Below are positions 41,646-51,210 of a stretch of DNA of 64,000 nt, piece by piece. Position 1 is the stretch's first letter. The number at the start of each line of letters is the position of its first letter. The stretch spans positions 1 through 64,000 of the forward strand of contig NZ_NQKQ01000025.1 in assembly GCF_002269505.1 (NCBI RefSeq), in the 5' to 3' direction. The notes under the pieces were generated by a model. It searched no databases. It was not told the DNA's origin and worked only from the letters and a program-made list of their open reading frames with translations. The position numbers and the translations under genes are program-made. The DNA comes from Pseudomonas fragi. GTDB taxonomy: Bacteria > Pseudomonadota > Gammaproteobacteria > Pseudomonadales > Pseudomonadaceae.

Positions 41646-44600
41646 ATGAAAACACTCTCGACCACCCCCGACGCAATGGTTCGCTACTCGGTGCTGGGCA
41701 GCTTTGCAGCCCAGCATTTTTCTGAGCGTCCGACATTCCAGAACGTGGCTGCTCTGGGCTTCAAGCGAGCATTGCAGGAAAAATATCCGGCTCTGAATGC
41801 AGATTTCTCTCAGCTTTTTATTGCACAGCCACTGACGCCCGACGACTTGCCGGGTACACCCCGACGCTATCGATTGATGGCTGCGGTGGATGTGATGATT
41901 CAGGGTTTTCTCGATTCAAAGCCGGTGGTGCTGATTCAAGGGTTCCATCGCCTTTGCGCCGGGAGCACCGAGCTGGACCCTGCGCCATTGGCGGTAGACA
42001 TGGCTGATCTGCAGGTCATCATCAATGAGCAGGCGGTGGTGTTGATCGACATGTTTCAACAGGCCATGACCGAGTTCTGGAGTGACAGGCACAGCGTCAC
42101 GACGGCTCCTGTCTTGTGGTTGAGCCGGGTTTTACAGAACGCGTTGAGCAGTGCCGCCCTGGTGCAAAACCGCATGCCTGAACTCGCGACCGAGCAGTCG
42201 GTCGGGCTGGCGGTGCTGGCCTCCTTCCCGGACAAGCAGGCCCGCACAAGGGCTACCGCCGAAACGCCCTTGCGTGCTTATCTGGTGAACATAGAGGGAG
42301 CGCAAGACAACCTCGTTAGCCGCTTTCAACTGCCAGGCACGCTGCTGCTCACCCGACAAATGCCGGATCGCCTGCTCGTGCTCGGTTACTCGCTGGAACA
42401 CGGGGTTGAATCATTTGTTTCGGTGCAGGCGTTCGCGACCCTTATGGTCAGGCGAATATTGCAGACCACGCCGATTCGCTCATTGACCTGGAGCCTGTAT
42501 GAACCAGAGGGGGATTTCTTCGCAGCGCTGGCCGTGACCCTCCTGGATTCGCAACTGCGTGACATAGCCCGTTCGGGGCAAGCTGCGCAGGCGGGCAACT
42601 GGAGTGTCGGGCGGCTTGAGCAGGCACTGGACGACGCGGCTGCGATGTTTCCTTTTTTCAGCCCGCAGGAGCAGCCGTACCTGGATCATGTAACCGGAGC
42701 ATTACCCGAGTGGCTCGCCGTTGCCAGCCCTGCGCAGCAAATGGCTTACAGCCAGCTGCTCAACGCTGAACTGATATGGCAGCGCCAGAACGGCGGGCGC
42801 AGCTTTCTTGAGGGCATTGATGCTCTGCCGGTTTATGCCGAGAAGATGATCCGCCAACGTATCGAGCGCGATCATCCGCACTCGGGTCTTGATCTCTCGA
42901 ACATCGAGATTCATGACGTAGGCGTTGAGAACTTGCAGTTGGCCATTTTCAGTGACGATGTCCTGTCTTTCGCGGAGTTTGTCCTGAGTTACAGAGGCGG
43001 CTGGCCGGTCGGCCTGATCGATGTCAAGGATCGCACCGGCGCTCCCGTGCCGGGCTGGTTGACCAGCGGCTATGTGAAGGCGCTGGTGGATGAGCTGGAT
43101 GTCGGGACGCGCTATATCGCGCTGCTCAAGGGGTATCTGGTCGACGACGAACAGGAAGCAGCTCGACGTGAGGCACTGTTCGCCGCCCAGCTGAGAATTC
43201 AATTGCCCCTGTTTGCCCTGGAGCAGCAAATCAGGGGACGAGCCGGTTTTACACGCCAGGGTCTGCGAATCATGACCCAGCTTATGCGCCATGACGCGCA
43301 ACTGTCGGTCACCCGTGGATATATATGTGTGCGCCCCTTGGGTTTTCACGCTTATGAGGGGGCTGAAGTGGATACGGTGGCGAACATGTTTGTGTTCGGT
43401 GCGCTGAATATTCAGGTCGGGCCATTTATTTTGTACCGGCCTTTTGCCCCGGAGCCGCTGCTGGAGTTTGCCAGCTGGACGGCACTGGTGGAGGCCATCA
43501 AGCACACGGGCGAGTTGCAAGAGAGCGTGCTGACCTGGCTGGACGATGATGCCAGGGGGTATTACGCCGACGGCGGTTTTGAGCGCCCGCATCTGGAGGG
43601 TGTCTTGTTGGAAGGTTTTTTGGCCCTGCTGCCCCGCAGCCCGGCAACCCTCAGTACCCAGGCCGTGGTGGGTGACTACTTTGGCGCGATGTTCGACGCT
43701 AACGCCAATGCCCTGATGACCATGGCTGACAATCAGACAGTATCGACCTCGGAACGCCGCTGGTTATTGCTCAAACACTACGGCTGGAGCCTGTTTAACG
43801 GCCTGACGTTTTTTCTCAGCGGCCCCCTGCAAAAAGCCGCCTGGCTGTTTCAGACCCTGTTAAGCCTGGATAGCGGTTTAAAGGCGCGAATCGATGGCGA
43901 CAAGCAGGCGGCTCAACAAACAGTCATCGACCTGTTGTTCAATATCAGCCTGGCCCTGTTGCACGAGAGTTTGCGCTTCAAGGCGCAAACCAATGAACGT
44001 CGGCGCTTGAACCCGCCTGTCGATGAACCTCTGTTCACGATCTATCAACCTGAAGCGCTTGCGGTGCCAGAGCCGCAGCAAGTCTCCGTATTTGCGCAAA
44101 AAAGACTGCCTGATCTGGATGCCCGCACCGCAAGGGATTATTCGTCCCTGGACGTGACATGGTTCAGTGCACAGCCCCGACTGACTGAAGCCCAGCAGTC
44201 GAGTTTGAACACCTTTGCGCTGGATATCGATCTGACTCGGGGCACGCTTGTGGAAGAGGGCGTATTGAAGGGGTTTATCCAGTATCAGGACAAGTTCTAT
44301 GTGCGAATTGACGACAGAACCTACCGTGTCAGCAGTAATGTTGAGGGGCCGGTCATTCAGGACCCTGAGCAGCGCATGCGATTTGGGCCGGCCCTGAGAA
44401 GAGATGAATCCGGGCAATGGCGCCTTGATTTGCGCATCGGGCTGCGAGGCGGTGGACCGAAAAAAGCCATTCAGGCATTTCGGGAGAAAAAAGCCCAGAA
44501 AGTCACGGCTCTCATGCAAGAGGCGGTACGTCTTGAGGAAGAGCTACAGGGCCGTGAGCGTGTGCTCAAACTTACCGAAGAGTTGCTCAATAAATACCCG

Positions 44601-46391
44601 GAACGCCGGGAGGCGCTGGTTGATCGCTATGAAACCGAGCTGGAAGCGTGGCGCAGAGGTGTGCTGGAGTTGATCGACCTGAAAACCAGAACGCATCATG
44701 TGATGCCAAATGAAAGCTTTGAAGCCCGGACACAGGAGACGTGGGTTCAGTTGACCCTCAGGTTGTTCAAATTGCAGAACTACCTGGAAGAATCGCTCCA
44801 GGCCTTACCGCTCAACAACTCAATGCTGTCTTATATCCCCGAGTTGCTGGCAGTCATGGCTGAAATCAGCAAGGGCTCCAATGAACCCTATGAGCGCTGG
44901 GTTCAGAACTTGAAACAGGCGCAACGGCTGGAGGCGCGGCTGTTCAAAAATTCGCTGCGTGAAAGTGAGGCGCTGGATGAGGTCAAGGCCAGACCGCTGC
45001 CCAAAGAAAGCGCGCTGCTGGAGATAATGAGCAAGCCGGACCGCGATTATTTTGATCGCCACTGGTCCGCAGCGTATCTGGAAACCCTTTGTGAACTGGC
45101 CATTCGGCGTGATGCGATCAACCTCTCTCCTGAAGAGCAACACGCATTTGATCTGTTTGGGCAAGGCACATTGGTTGATACGGCCTGGTCGCAATTGGGC
45201 TTGCGCCGCGATGGTGCGATCTACACCAGTGAGCACCTCGAGTTTTTTGACAAGACCATTGAAAAGTACGACGCCGCTGAAGGCGTTTGCCAGAACTTGC
45301 TGAGCCTGGCTTCCGAGCATTTTCGTAATGAGTACCTACCCGACATCATCCGGGTAATGGGCAGCCTGCGGGAGTTTGCAGAGTCCCAGATGGAAAATGT
45401 TATCAGGGAGTCTGAAAGCTCGTCCTCTGAAGCGGAGGATGCCCGCCCCGGCCCCAGTCGTCTGATCAATGCGCCCCGGGCCACAAGCACCTCCACCCGT
45501 GCTCTGCAGAAAGTCATCAAGACCAGCAAAAACCTGACCCTGGTGGGGGAGGTCCGTCCTCCGTCCTCCGGTTCCGATGAGGAAATTGTCGATGTTGCTG
45601 AGGGCATTGACCGCTTGAATATTCGCTCCTATCGCAAAACAGAAACAGGCTTGTGGGAAGAGATCGGCAGCAGCAGGCCTTCAACCGTTCAGGTTTCTCA
45701 AGCAAAGTCTCTGTCCAGTCTTCAGGCAGACGCTCGCAGATTGCTGGAGCGCCTGTCAGAAGTGATCGCACATAACCGCGCAACAGCAACTACGTCAAAA
45801 ATACCGGTGGAAATCGAGGAGATTCTGGATTTCAAGGCTCGCTCGCTCGATGAAGTGGCGCAGCAGATTGAAAAAAATGTTGTGGGTGCCAACCCTGATG
45901 TCGAGTCCCTGGATCATCAACGTAAAGCAGAAGCTTTGGCGCAAATTGCCGAACTCAAGGCGGCGGCTGGCAGGTTGCGTGCCGAAGGTCGAAGCTTGCG
46001 AATCAGCATTATCAAGCGGCTCCCACCTACGGGGGCCAATGTCGAGTACTTGAAAGCCCAGGGTGAGGTGAAAATCACCCGTACCGGACCACGGCGGTAT
46101 TTGTCGAAAGGCCAACGCAAGGATTACCTGGAGGAATACGCCATCAGCACGCAGGATGGCAAGGCGTTGTGGTTTGCCCACTTTCACTACAAGAGCAAGG
46201 ACACGCCCCTCGCGGATTTTGATGTGGCCCATCTTAAAACCGCCGCGCAGCGAACCCTGAGTGAGCATTCGCTTTACGCCAGAGCCCAGAGCAAGCACGA
46301 GTACATCGAGGTGTATCGCGCCCGACTTGACAGGGCCATGGCGCAGCGGCTGTTTTTGTCGTTAGCCGTAACGGCTCAGTCGAGCGTGTAG
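41646..46391 (+). CDS. Large DUF6543 ('dermonecrotic toxin domain') protein
   Basis: A 1581-residue protein that I recognise as a DUF6543 member, a family annotated in Pseudomonas as dermonecrotic-toxin-domain proteins. Recognisable core: YICVRPLGFHAYEGAEVDTV (about 559-578), GGFERPHLEGVLLEGFLALL (about 643-662), and STSERRWLLLKHYGWSLFNG (about 700-719), followed by a hydrophobic segment. A charged coiled coil lies at about 939-1020 and a Ser/Glu-rich linker at about 1255-1275. A C-terminal module (about 1473-1560) contains ITRTGPRRYLSKGQRKDYLE and WFAHFHY. No leucine-rich repeats or NEL ubiquitin-ligase domain, found in some relatives, are seen. There is no signal peptide, so export would need a dedicated secretion system. 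No immunity gene is obvious next to it. Ribosome-binding site weak. The toxin role is from family naming and inference. Confidence 0.7.
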   Translation: MKTLSTTPDAMVRYSVLGSFAAQHFSERPTFQNVAALGFKRALQEKYPALNADFSQLFIAQPLTPDDLPGTPRRYRLMAAVDVMIQGFLDSKPVVLIQGFHRLCAGSTELDPAPLAVDMADLQVIINEQAVVLIDMFQQAMTEFWSDRHSVTTAPVLWLSRVLQNALSSAALVQNRMPELATEQSVGLAVLASFPDKQARTRATAETPLRAYLVNIEGAQDNLVSRFQLPGTLLLTRQMPDRLLVLGYSLEHGVESFVSVQAFATLMVRRILQTTPIRSLTWSLYEPEGDFFAALAVTLLDSQLRDIARSGQAAQAGNWSVGRLEQALDDAAAMFPFFSPQEQPYLDHVTGALPEWLAVASPAQQMAYSQLLNAELIWQRQNGGRSFLEGIDALPVYAEKMIRQRIERDHPHSGLDLSNIEIHDVGVENLQLAIFSDDVLSFAEFVLSYRGGWPVGLIDVKDRTGAPVPGWLTSGYVKALVDELDVGTRYIALLKGYLVDDEQEAARREALFAAQLRIQLPLFALEQQIRGRAGFTRQGLRIMTQLMRHDAQLSVTRGYICVRPLGFHAYEGAEVDTVANMFVFGALNIQVGPFILYRPFAPEPLLEFASWTALVEAIKHTGELQESVLTWLDDDARGYYADGGFERPHLEGVLLEGFLALLPRSPATLSTQAVVGDYFGAMFDANANALMTMADNQTVSTSERRWLLLKHYGWSLFNGLTFFLSGPLQKAAWLFQTLLSLDSGLKARIDGDKQAAQQTVIDLLFNISLALLHESLRFKAQTNERRRLNPPVDEPLFTIYQPEALAVPEPQQVSVFAQKRLPDLDARTARDYSSLDVTWFSAQPRLTEAQQSSLNTFALDIDLTRGTLVEEGVLKGFIQYQDKFYVRIDDRTYRVSSNVEGPVIQDPEQRMRFGPALRRDESGQWRLDLRIGLRGGGPKKAIQAFREKKAQKVTALMQEAVRLEEELQGRERVLKLTEELLNKYPERREALVDRYETELEAWRRGVLELIDLKTRTHHVMPNESFEARTQETWVQLTLRLFKLQNYLEESLQALPLNNSMLSYIPELLAVMAEISKGSNEPYERWVQNLKQAQRLEARLFKNSLRESEALDEVKARPLPKESALLEIMSKPDRDYFDRHWSAAYLETLCELAIRRDAINLSPEEQHAFDLFGQGTLVDTAWSQLGLRRDGAIYTSEHLEFFDKTIEKYDAAEGVCQNLLSLASEHFRNEYLPDIIRVMGSLREFAESQMENVIRESESSSSEAEDARPGPSRLINAPRATSTSTRALQKVIKTSKNLTLVGEVRPPSSGSDEEIVDVAEGIDRLNIRSYRKTETGLWEEIGSSRPSTVQVSQAKSLSSLQADARRLLERLSEVIAHNRATATTSKIPVEIEEILDFKARSLDEVAQQIEKNVVGANPDVESLDHQRKAEALAQIAELKAAAGRLRAEGRSLRISIIKRLPPTGANVEYLKAQGEVKITRTGPRRYLSKGQRKDYLEEYAISTQDGKALWFAHFHYKSKDTPLADFDVAHLKTAAQRTLSEHSLYARAQSKHEYIEVYRARLDRAMAQRLFLSLAVTAQSSV

Positions 46392-47002
46392 CGAACCGAG
46401 AGCACGCCTTTTTTCTGGCTTACTGACAGCACATTGACGGTACCCAGTTCAGCCAGAGATTGCACATGGGTACCGCCGCACGGATAACCCGGCAGATCGC
46501 CAAAGCTGATGGCGCGCTGCTGCGGATCAAGGCGGGTATGCCTTGGCAGGTCGGCACCGATCCATTGTTCCAGGGCGTGCTGCACGGCCTCAGCTTCCAG
46601 CGCTTGCGGGTTGTCACCGGGCACAAAACTTACCCGGCATTCGTCCGGCCAGTGATGGGCTTTGGTGGGTACCCAGCCCAGTTGCTCGCCATACACTCCG
46701 ATCAAATGCCCGGCCGAATGCAGGCGGGCATGCAGCCGGCGGCGGGCTTCATCGACTTGCGCCTGTGCCCGGCCTGTCGGTACGGGCAGGCTGACGTAAT
46801 GCACGATGGCGTCTTGTTCCTGTACCACCTTGATGACCTGGCTGTTGCCGATCCAGCCTGTGTCGCTGGGTTGCCCGCCACCCTGGGGATGAAAGGGAGT
46901 GGCGGCGAGGGTGACGACGAATCCGTCCTCATGGGGCGCGCAGTGGGTAACCTCGACCTCGCAGCGGGTGGCGTCGTTGTTGAAAAACAGGCGTTGGGTC
47001 AT
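46376..47002 (-). CDS. Alanyl-tRNA editing protein (AlaX-like)
   Basis: A 208-residue stand-alone editing domain that removes mischarged serine or glycine from tRNA-Ala. The zinc-binding residues are in HSAGHLIGV (HxxxH) and PCGGTHV. The N-terminal part carries PFHPQGGGQPSDTG, the glycine-rich AlaX motif. The start at 47002 has CAGGAAC upstream and matches the family N-terminus (MTQRLFFNND); a longer reading to 47179 has no support. Its 3' end overlaps the convergent DUF6543 gene by 16 bp. It is divergent from a LysR gene. Confidence 0.92.
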   Translation of the reverse strand: MTQRLFFNNDATRCEVEVTHCAPHEDGFVVTLAATPFHPQGGGQPSDTGWIGNSQVIKVVQEQDAIVHYVSLPVPTGRAQAQVDEARRRLHARLHSAGHLIGVYGEQLGWVPTKAHHWPDECRVSFVPGDNPQALEAEAVQHALEQWIGADLPRHTRLDPQQRAISFGDLPGYPCGGTHVQSLAELGTVNVLSVSQKKGVLSVRYTLD

Positions 47003-47064
47003 GGCAGTGTTCCTGAGCGGGTTTCTTTTTCTAGTATAGGGTCGAGCCTGTGGTGTGATAATCC

Positions 47065-48033
47065 ATGCAAAATTCAATGGACCTGTGCACCGTGAGCATA
47101 AATCTATCTTTGTCGTTACTGGCTGAAATGGTCGTGTTTGTGAAGGTGGTCGAGGCCGGGAGTTTCTCTGAAGCTGCACGCCAGCTCGGTACCTCGCCTT
47201 CGGCAGTCAGTCGCAGTGTTGCCCGTCTGGAAAAAGCCCTTGCCATTCGCTTGCTGCAACGCACAACCCGCAAGTTGGGGCTGACCGATGCGGGGCATGA
47301 GGTTTTCAAACGTTGCAACGAAATGGCCGGTGCGGCGCAAGCGGTAATGGACCTGAGCGGGCGTTTTGCCCGGGAGGCCGAAGGGCTGATACGCCTGAGC
47401 GTACCCAAGGCGGTGGGGCGGTATGTAATTCATCCGCATATGCCCGAATTTCTGCGTCGTTACCCCAAGGTCGATGTGCAATTGATCCTGGAAGATCGCT
47501 ATGTCGATTTGATCGATGACAACGTCGATTTGAGCATTCGCATTACTGATCAACCACCGCCGGGGTTGGTCGGGCGCCAGTTGTTCCCGATCGAGCATTT
47601 GCTTTGTGCCACGCCGCAGTACCTGGCCGGTCACGGGGTGCCGCAGCAGCCTGAGGATTTGCGTGAGCACAGTTGCATTTATCTAGGGGAAACCCCGGCC
47701 GATGCGCGCTGGAAGTTCAGGCAGGGCAGTAAATCGGTGACAGTGGGTGTACGCGGGCGTTATGCGGCCAACCACACAGGCGTACGTCTGGATGCGGTGT
47801 TGCAGCATATCGGGGTCGGCAGCTTGCCGTATTTCACGGCGCGCCAGGCGCTGGAAGAGGGGCTGGTGGTGCAGGTGCTGCCCGAGTGGGATTTTATTGC
47901 TTCCTACCATGGTGGCGTGTGGTTGCTGCAAACGCCCACTCGGTATCTGCCGCCAAAGCTGCGGGTGTTTATCGACTTTCTGGTGGAACGGCTGGCGCAG
48001 GAACCGACGCTGGGGATGTGGCGTAATCCGTAG
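47065..48033 (+). CDS. LysR-family transcriptional regulator
   Basis: A 322-residue LysR regulator with an N-terminal winged helix (about 20-80, EAGSFSEAARQLGTSPSAVSRSVARLEKALAIRLLQRTTRKLGLT). A ligand-binding domain follows (about 105-310). It is divergent from the AlaX gene across 62 bp, so it may regulate that gene or itself. The true start could be later (GTG 47092 or ATG 47128) since 21 residues precede the usual LysR start. The effector is unknown. Confidence 0.9.
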   Translation: MQNSMDLCTVSINLSLSLLAEMVVFVKVVEAGSFSEAARQLGTSPSAVSRSVARLEKALAIRLLQRTTRKLGLTDAGHEVFKRCNEMAGAAQAVMDLSGRFAREAEGLIRLSVPKAVGRYVIHPHMPEFLRRYPKVDVQLILEDRYVDLIDDNVDLSIRITDQPPPGLVGRQLFPIEHLLCATPQYLAGHGVPQQPEDLREHSCIYLGETPADARWKFRQGSKSVTVGVRGRYAANHTGVRLDAVLQHIGVGSLPYFTARQALEEGLVVQVLPEWDFIASYHGGVWLLQTPTRYLPPKLRVFIDFLVERLAQEPTLGMWRNP

Positions 48034-48063
48034 CAGCTGCCTCGTTCCTTCGGCAGCTGCTAC
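48030..48063. repeat. Palindrome after the LysR gene
   Basis: GTAGCAGCTGCC and GGCAGCTGCTAC are perfect 12-bp arms around a 10-base centre. It is related in style to the element at 4244-4318 and overlaps the end of the LysR gene. Confidence 0.7.
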
Positions 48064-48082
48064 GGGGTTTTCGTGTTTGCAT

Positions 48083-48118
48083 AAAAAAACCCGCCAGGCA
48101 AAACCGGGCGGGCTTTTG
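48083..48118 (-). terminator. Terminator between the LysR and PA2817-like genes
   Basis: The stem GCCCGCC/GGCGGG has a run of T on the leftward strand (TTTTTTT), so it mainly ends the leftward PA2817-like gene. The rightward side has a shorter TTTT. Confidence 0.75.
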
Positions 48119-48131
48119 GGTCGGACTGTGA

Positions 48132-48548
48132 TCAGTGCTGCGGGCTGTCTTGTGTGGTCGGCAGCGCCATCAGTTGTTTTTCCTGATTCCAGTCGAACGG
48201 CTCATCGTTCAGCTCGGCTTCGTGACGGCGCTCTTCCAGAGCCTGGTACATGTCCAGTTCTTCATCCGAGAGGAAGTTGAAGCAGGCACCGCCGAAGTAC
48301 CACAGCAGGTCGCGCGGGACCAGATGGGCGATCTGCGGGTAACGTTCGATAACCTGGCACATGATGTCCTGGCCCAGGTACTGGCTGTTGATCGGGTCAA
48401 CCGGCAGCGAACTGCGCATGTCGTCAAAACGTTCCATGAACAGCGTGTGGCTTTCCTCGGGGATCTGCTCAGCGTCACCGACAGCAACCAGGATGCTGCG
48501 CAGAATGTCGAGCAGGACAAGGTTGTGGTTCAGATCATTGGTGGCCAT
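48132..48548 (-). CDS. PA2817-family conserved hypothetical protein
   Basis: A 138-residue acidic soluble protein I recognise as the PA2817 family of Pseudomonas. Typical stretches are NHNLVLLDILRSILVAVG, RSSLPVDPINSQYLGQDIM and PRDLLWYFGGACFNFLSDEE. No function is known to me. It lies just downstream of fadE on the same strand; in PAO1 PA2815-PA2817 also group these genes. Confidence 0.8.
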   Translation of the reverse strand: MATNDLNHNLVLLDILRSILVAVGDAEQIPEESHTLFMERFDDMRSSLPVDPINSQYLGQDIMCQVIERYPQIAHLVPRDLLWYFGGACFNFLSDEELDMYQALEERRHEAELNDEPFDWNQEKQLMALPTTQDSPQH

Positions 48549-48611
48549 TGCGGGTATCCTCTTGGGTAAAACGGGCGCGAGAGTATAAAGCTCATCGCGC
48601 TCGCTGTCCTG

Positions 48612-51065
48612 CTATCGAATCTTTCCTTCGGTGTGGCTGAGTTGTTCCTTGCTGAAGTCATCCACGTCAATCACCTTGCGCCGTGCGGCCTCGGCGCTAC
48701 GCAGGGTTTGCGCTTCGCCCGCTTGCAGGACCCCGGCTTGTAGCGCCGCATCGATGACCGGTTCGCCTGCGGCAGGTTTTACCTGGCCACTTTTCAGCGC
48801 TTCGTGGAGCTTTTTGTGCAACGGGCGGGCTTCGCTCAGCAGGTCGCTGGCATGTTGCAGGGCACCCACGGCGTCGTCCGGTGATTGCGGGCGATAGCAA
48901 CCGGCCAGCACTGCTTCAAGTGCCGGATCGCCTTTGGTGCGGCCCAGGATTGCGGCAACTTCTGCATCCAGTGTGTCCGACGGGCCGGTATGACGGCGAC
49001 CAAACGGAAATACCACGCCCCGCAGCAAGAACCCCAGAACGCGGTTCGGGAAGTTTTTCAGCAGCTCGTCCAGTGCGCGTTCGGCGTGGCCGAGGCTTTC
49101 CTCCATGGCCCACTTGAACAGCGGGTCGAGGTGCGCAGGTGAGTCCTGGTCGTGATAACGCTTGAGCGCGGCGCTGGCCAGGTACATATGGCTCAACACG
49201 TCACCCAGGCGTGCCGACAGACGCTCGCGGCGTTTAAGTTCGCCGCCCAGCAGCATCATGCTCAGGTCGGCCAGCAGGGCAAAGGCTGCCGCCTGGCGGT
49301 TCAAGGCGCGGAAGTAACCCTGGCTCAAGGCATTGCCCGGTACGTGCTCGAATCGGCCAAGACCCAGGTTCAGGACGAACGTGCTGGCCTTGTTGCTGAT
49401 CGCAAAACCGATGTGTTTGAGCAGCAGTTCGTCAAACTCGACCAGCGCCTGATCCTTGTCTTCACGGCTGGCGAGGGCCATTTCCTTGAGTACAAATGGA
49501 TGGCAGCGAATGGCGCCCTGACCAAAGATCATCAGGTTGCGCGAGAGAATGTTGGCGCCTTCCACGGTGATGAAAATCGGCGCACCCTGCCAGTTGCGGC
49601 CCAGGTAGTTGTTGGGCCCCATGATGATGCCCTTGCCGCCATGCACGTCCATCGCGTGGCTGATGCACTCGCGGCCGCGCTCGGTAAGGTGATACTTGAG
49701 AATGGCCGACAGCACCGAGGGTTTTTCCCCCAGATCGACTGCGTTGGCCGTCAGCATGCGCGCGCTGTCCATCAGCCAGGCATTGCCGCCGATACGTGCC
49801 AGTGCCTCCTGAATGCCTTCGAAAGCCGCCAGTGGCACATTGAACTGTTCGCGCACCTGAGCATATTGGCCGGTCACCAGGCTGGTGAACTTGGCAGCGC
49901 CAGTGCCCACTGCCGGTAAGGAAATCGAACGCCCCACCGACAGGCAATTCATCAGCATCATCCAGCCTTTGCCGAGCATTTCCTGGCCGCCGATCAGGAA
50001 GTCGAGCGGGATAAACACATCTTTGCCCGAGTTCGGGCCGTTCATAAAGGCGGCGCCCAGTGGCAGATGGCGACGGCCGATTTCGACTCCGGGGGTGTCG
50101 GTAGGGATCAGCGCCAGGCTGATACCCAAATCTTCGTTGTCGCCCAGCAGATGGTCCGGGTCATGGGCCTTGAACGCCAGGCCCAGCAGGGTGGCGACGG
50201 GTCCGAGGGTGATGTAGCGCTTTTCCCAGTTCAGACGCAGGCCAAGCACTTCTTCGCCTTGCCACTGGCCTTTGCAGATAATCCCGGTGTCAGGCATCGC
50301 GCCAGCATCGGAGCCTGCCAGTGGCCCGGTCAGTGCGAAGCAGGGGATGTCATCGCCACGGGCCAGACGGGGCAGATAGTGGTCGCGTTGTTCGTCGGTG
50401 CCGTAATGCAGCAACAATTCCGCAGGGCCGAGGGAATTGGGCACCATTACGGTAGACGCGAGGTCGCCACTGCGGGTGGCCAGTTTCATGGCAACCTGGG
50501 AGTGGGCGTAGGCCGAGAAGCCCTTGCCGCCGTAGGCTTTGGGGATGATCAGGGCGAAGAAACCGTGTTCCTTGATGTGGGACCAGGCCTGGGGCGGGAG
50601 GTCCATGGCCTGGCCAATCTCCCAGTCACTGACCATTGCACAGAGTTCTTCGGTGGGGCCATCAATGAATGCCTGTTCTTCTTCGGTCAGCTGGGCCTTG
50701 GGGTAGGCCAGCAACTGGTTCCAGTCGGGACGGCCGCTGAACAACTGGCCGTCCCACCACACGGTGCCGGCATCAATGGCGTCACGTTCGGTTTGCGACA
50801 TCGGCGGCAGGGTCTTTTGGAACCAGTTGAACAGGGGGGCAGTAAACAGTTTGCGACGAAGCTCAGGCAATAGCAGCAGGGCAGTGGGCGCTGCCAGCAG
50901 CAGCCACAGGATTGCCAGCAGCCAGCCGGGGACATGGCCGATGACGCCCATGGCCAGCAAATACACAGCGACCACGGCAATGGTCGTCAGGGGCGCGATG
51001 CGGCGATGGGCCATATAGGCGATGCCAACAATCAGAACCAGAATCCACAACAACAGCATATTCAA
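48612..51065 (-). CDS. fadE: Acyl-CoA dehydrogenase, FadE type
   Basis: An 817-residue membrane-associated acyl-CoA dehydrogenase of the large FadE class (E. coli FadE is similar in length), catalysing the first oxidation of fatty acyl-CoA. Two N-terminal hydrophobic stretches (about 1-20 and 30-70) anchor it. The catalytic core has FALTGPLAGSDAGAMPDTG and ITLGPVATLLGLAF. The C-terminal extension (about 560-817) is the DUF1974-type region. It heads the leftward pair with the PA2817-like gene. Confidence 0.95.
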   Translation of the reverse strand: MNMLLLWILVLIVGIAYMAHRRIAPLTTIAVVAVYLLAMGVIGHVPGWLLAILWLLLAAPTALLLLPELRRKLFTAPLFNWFQKTLPPMSQTERDAIDAGTVWWDGQLFSGRPDWNQLLAYPKAQLTEEEQAFIDGPTEELCAMVSDWEIGQAMDLPPQAWSHIKEHGFFALIIPKAYGGKGFSAYAHSQVAMKLATRSGDLASTVMVPNSLGPAELLLHYGTDEQRDHYLPRLARGDDIPCFALTGPLAGSDAGAMPDTGIICKGQWQGEEVLGLRLNWEKRYITLGPVATLLGLAFKAHDPDHLLGDNEDLGISLALIPTDTPGVEIGRRHLPLGAAFMNGPNSGKDVFIPLDFLIGGQEMLGKGWMMLMNCLSVGRSISLPAVGTGAAKFTSLVTGQYAQVREQFNVPLAAFEGIQEALARIGGNAWLMDSARMLTANAVDLGEKPSVLSAILKYHLTERGRECISHAMDVHGGKGIIMGPNNYLGRNWQGAPIFITVEGANILSRNLMIFGQGAIRCHPFVLKEMALASREDKDQALVEFDELLLKHIGFAISNKASTFVLNLGLGRFEHVPGNALSQGYFRALNRQAAAFALLADLSMMLLGGELKRRERLSARLGDVLSHMYLASAALKRYHDQDSPAHLDPLFKWAMEESLGHAERALDELLKNFPNRVLGFLLRGVVFPFGRRHTGPSDTLDAEVAAILGRTKGDPALEAVLAGCYRPQSPDDAVGALQHASDLLSEARPLHKKLHEALKSGQVKPAAGEPVIDAALQAGVLQAGEAQTLRSAEAARRKVIDVDDFSKEQLSHTEGKIR

Positions 51066-51210
51066 TCCTCCATGAAACCAGGGGCGTGCACTCTTGTGAG
51101 CTTAGTCGCAACTTTCGACCAGGGGTGTATGGATAGTGACCTCACGCTGGAGGCGGAGTTCGTCATCCCGGCGTAGACTGCTTCGGCGTCTATCAATCAG
51201 GAGCCAGATC

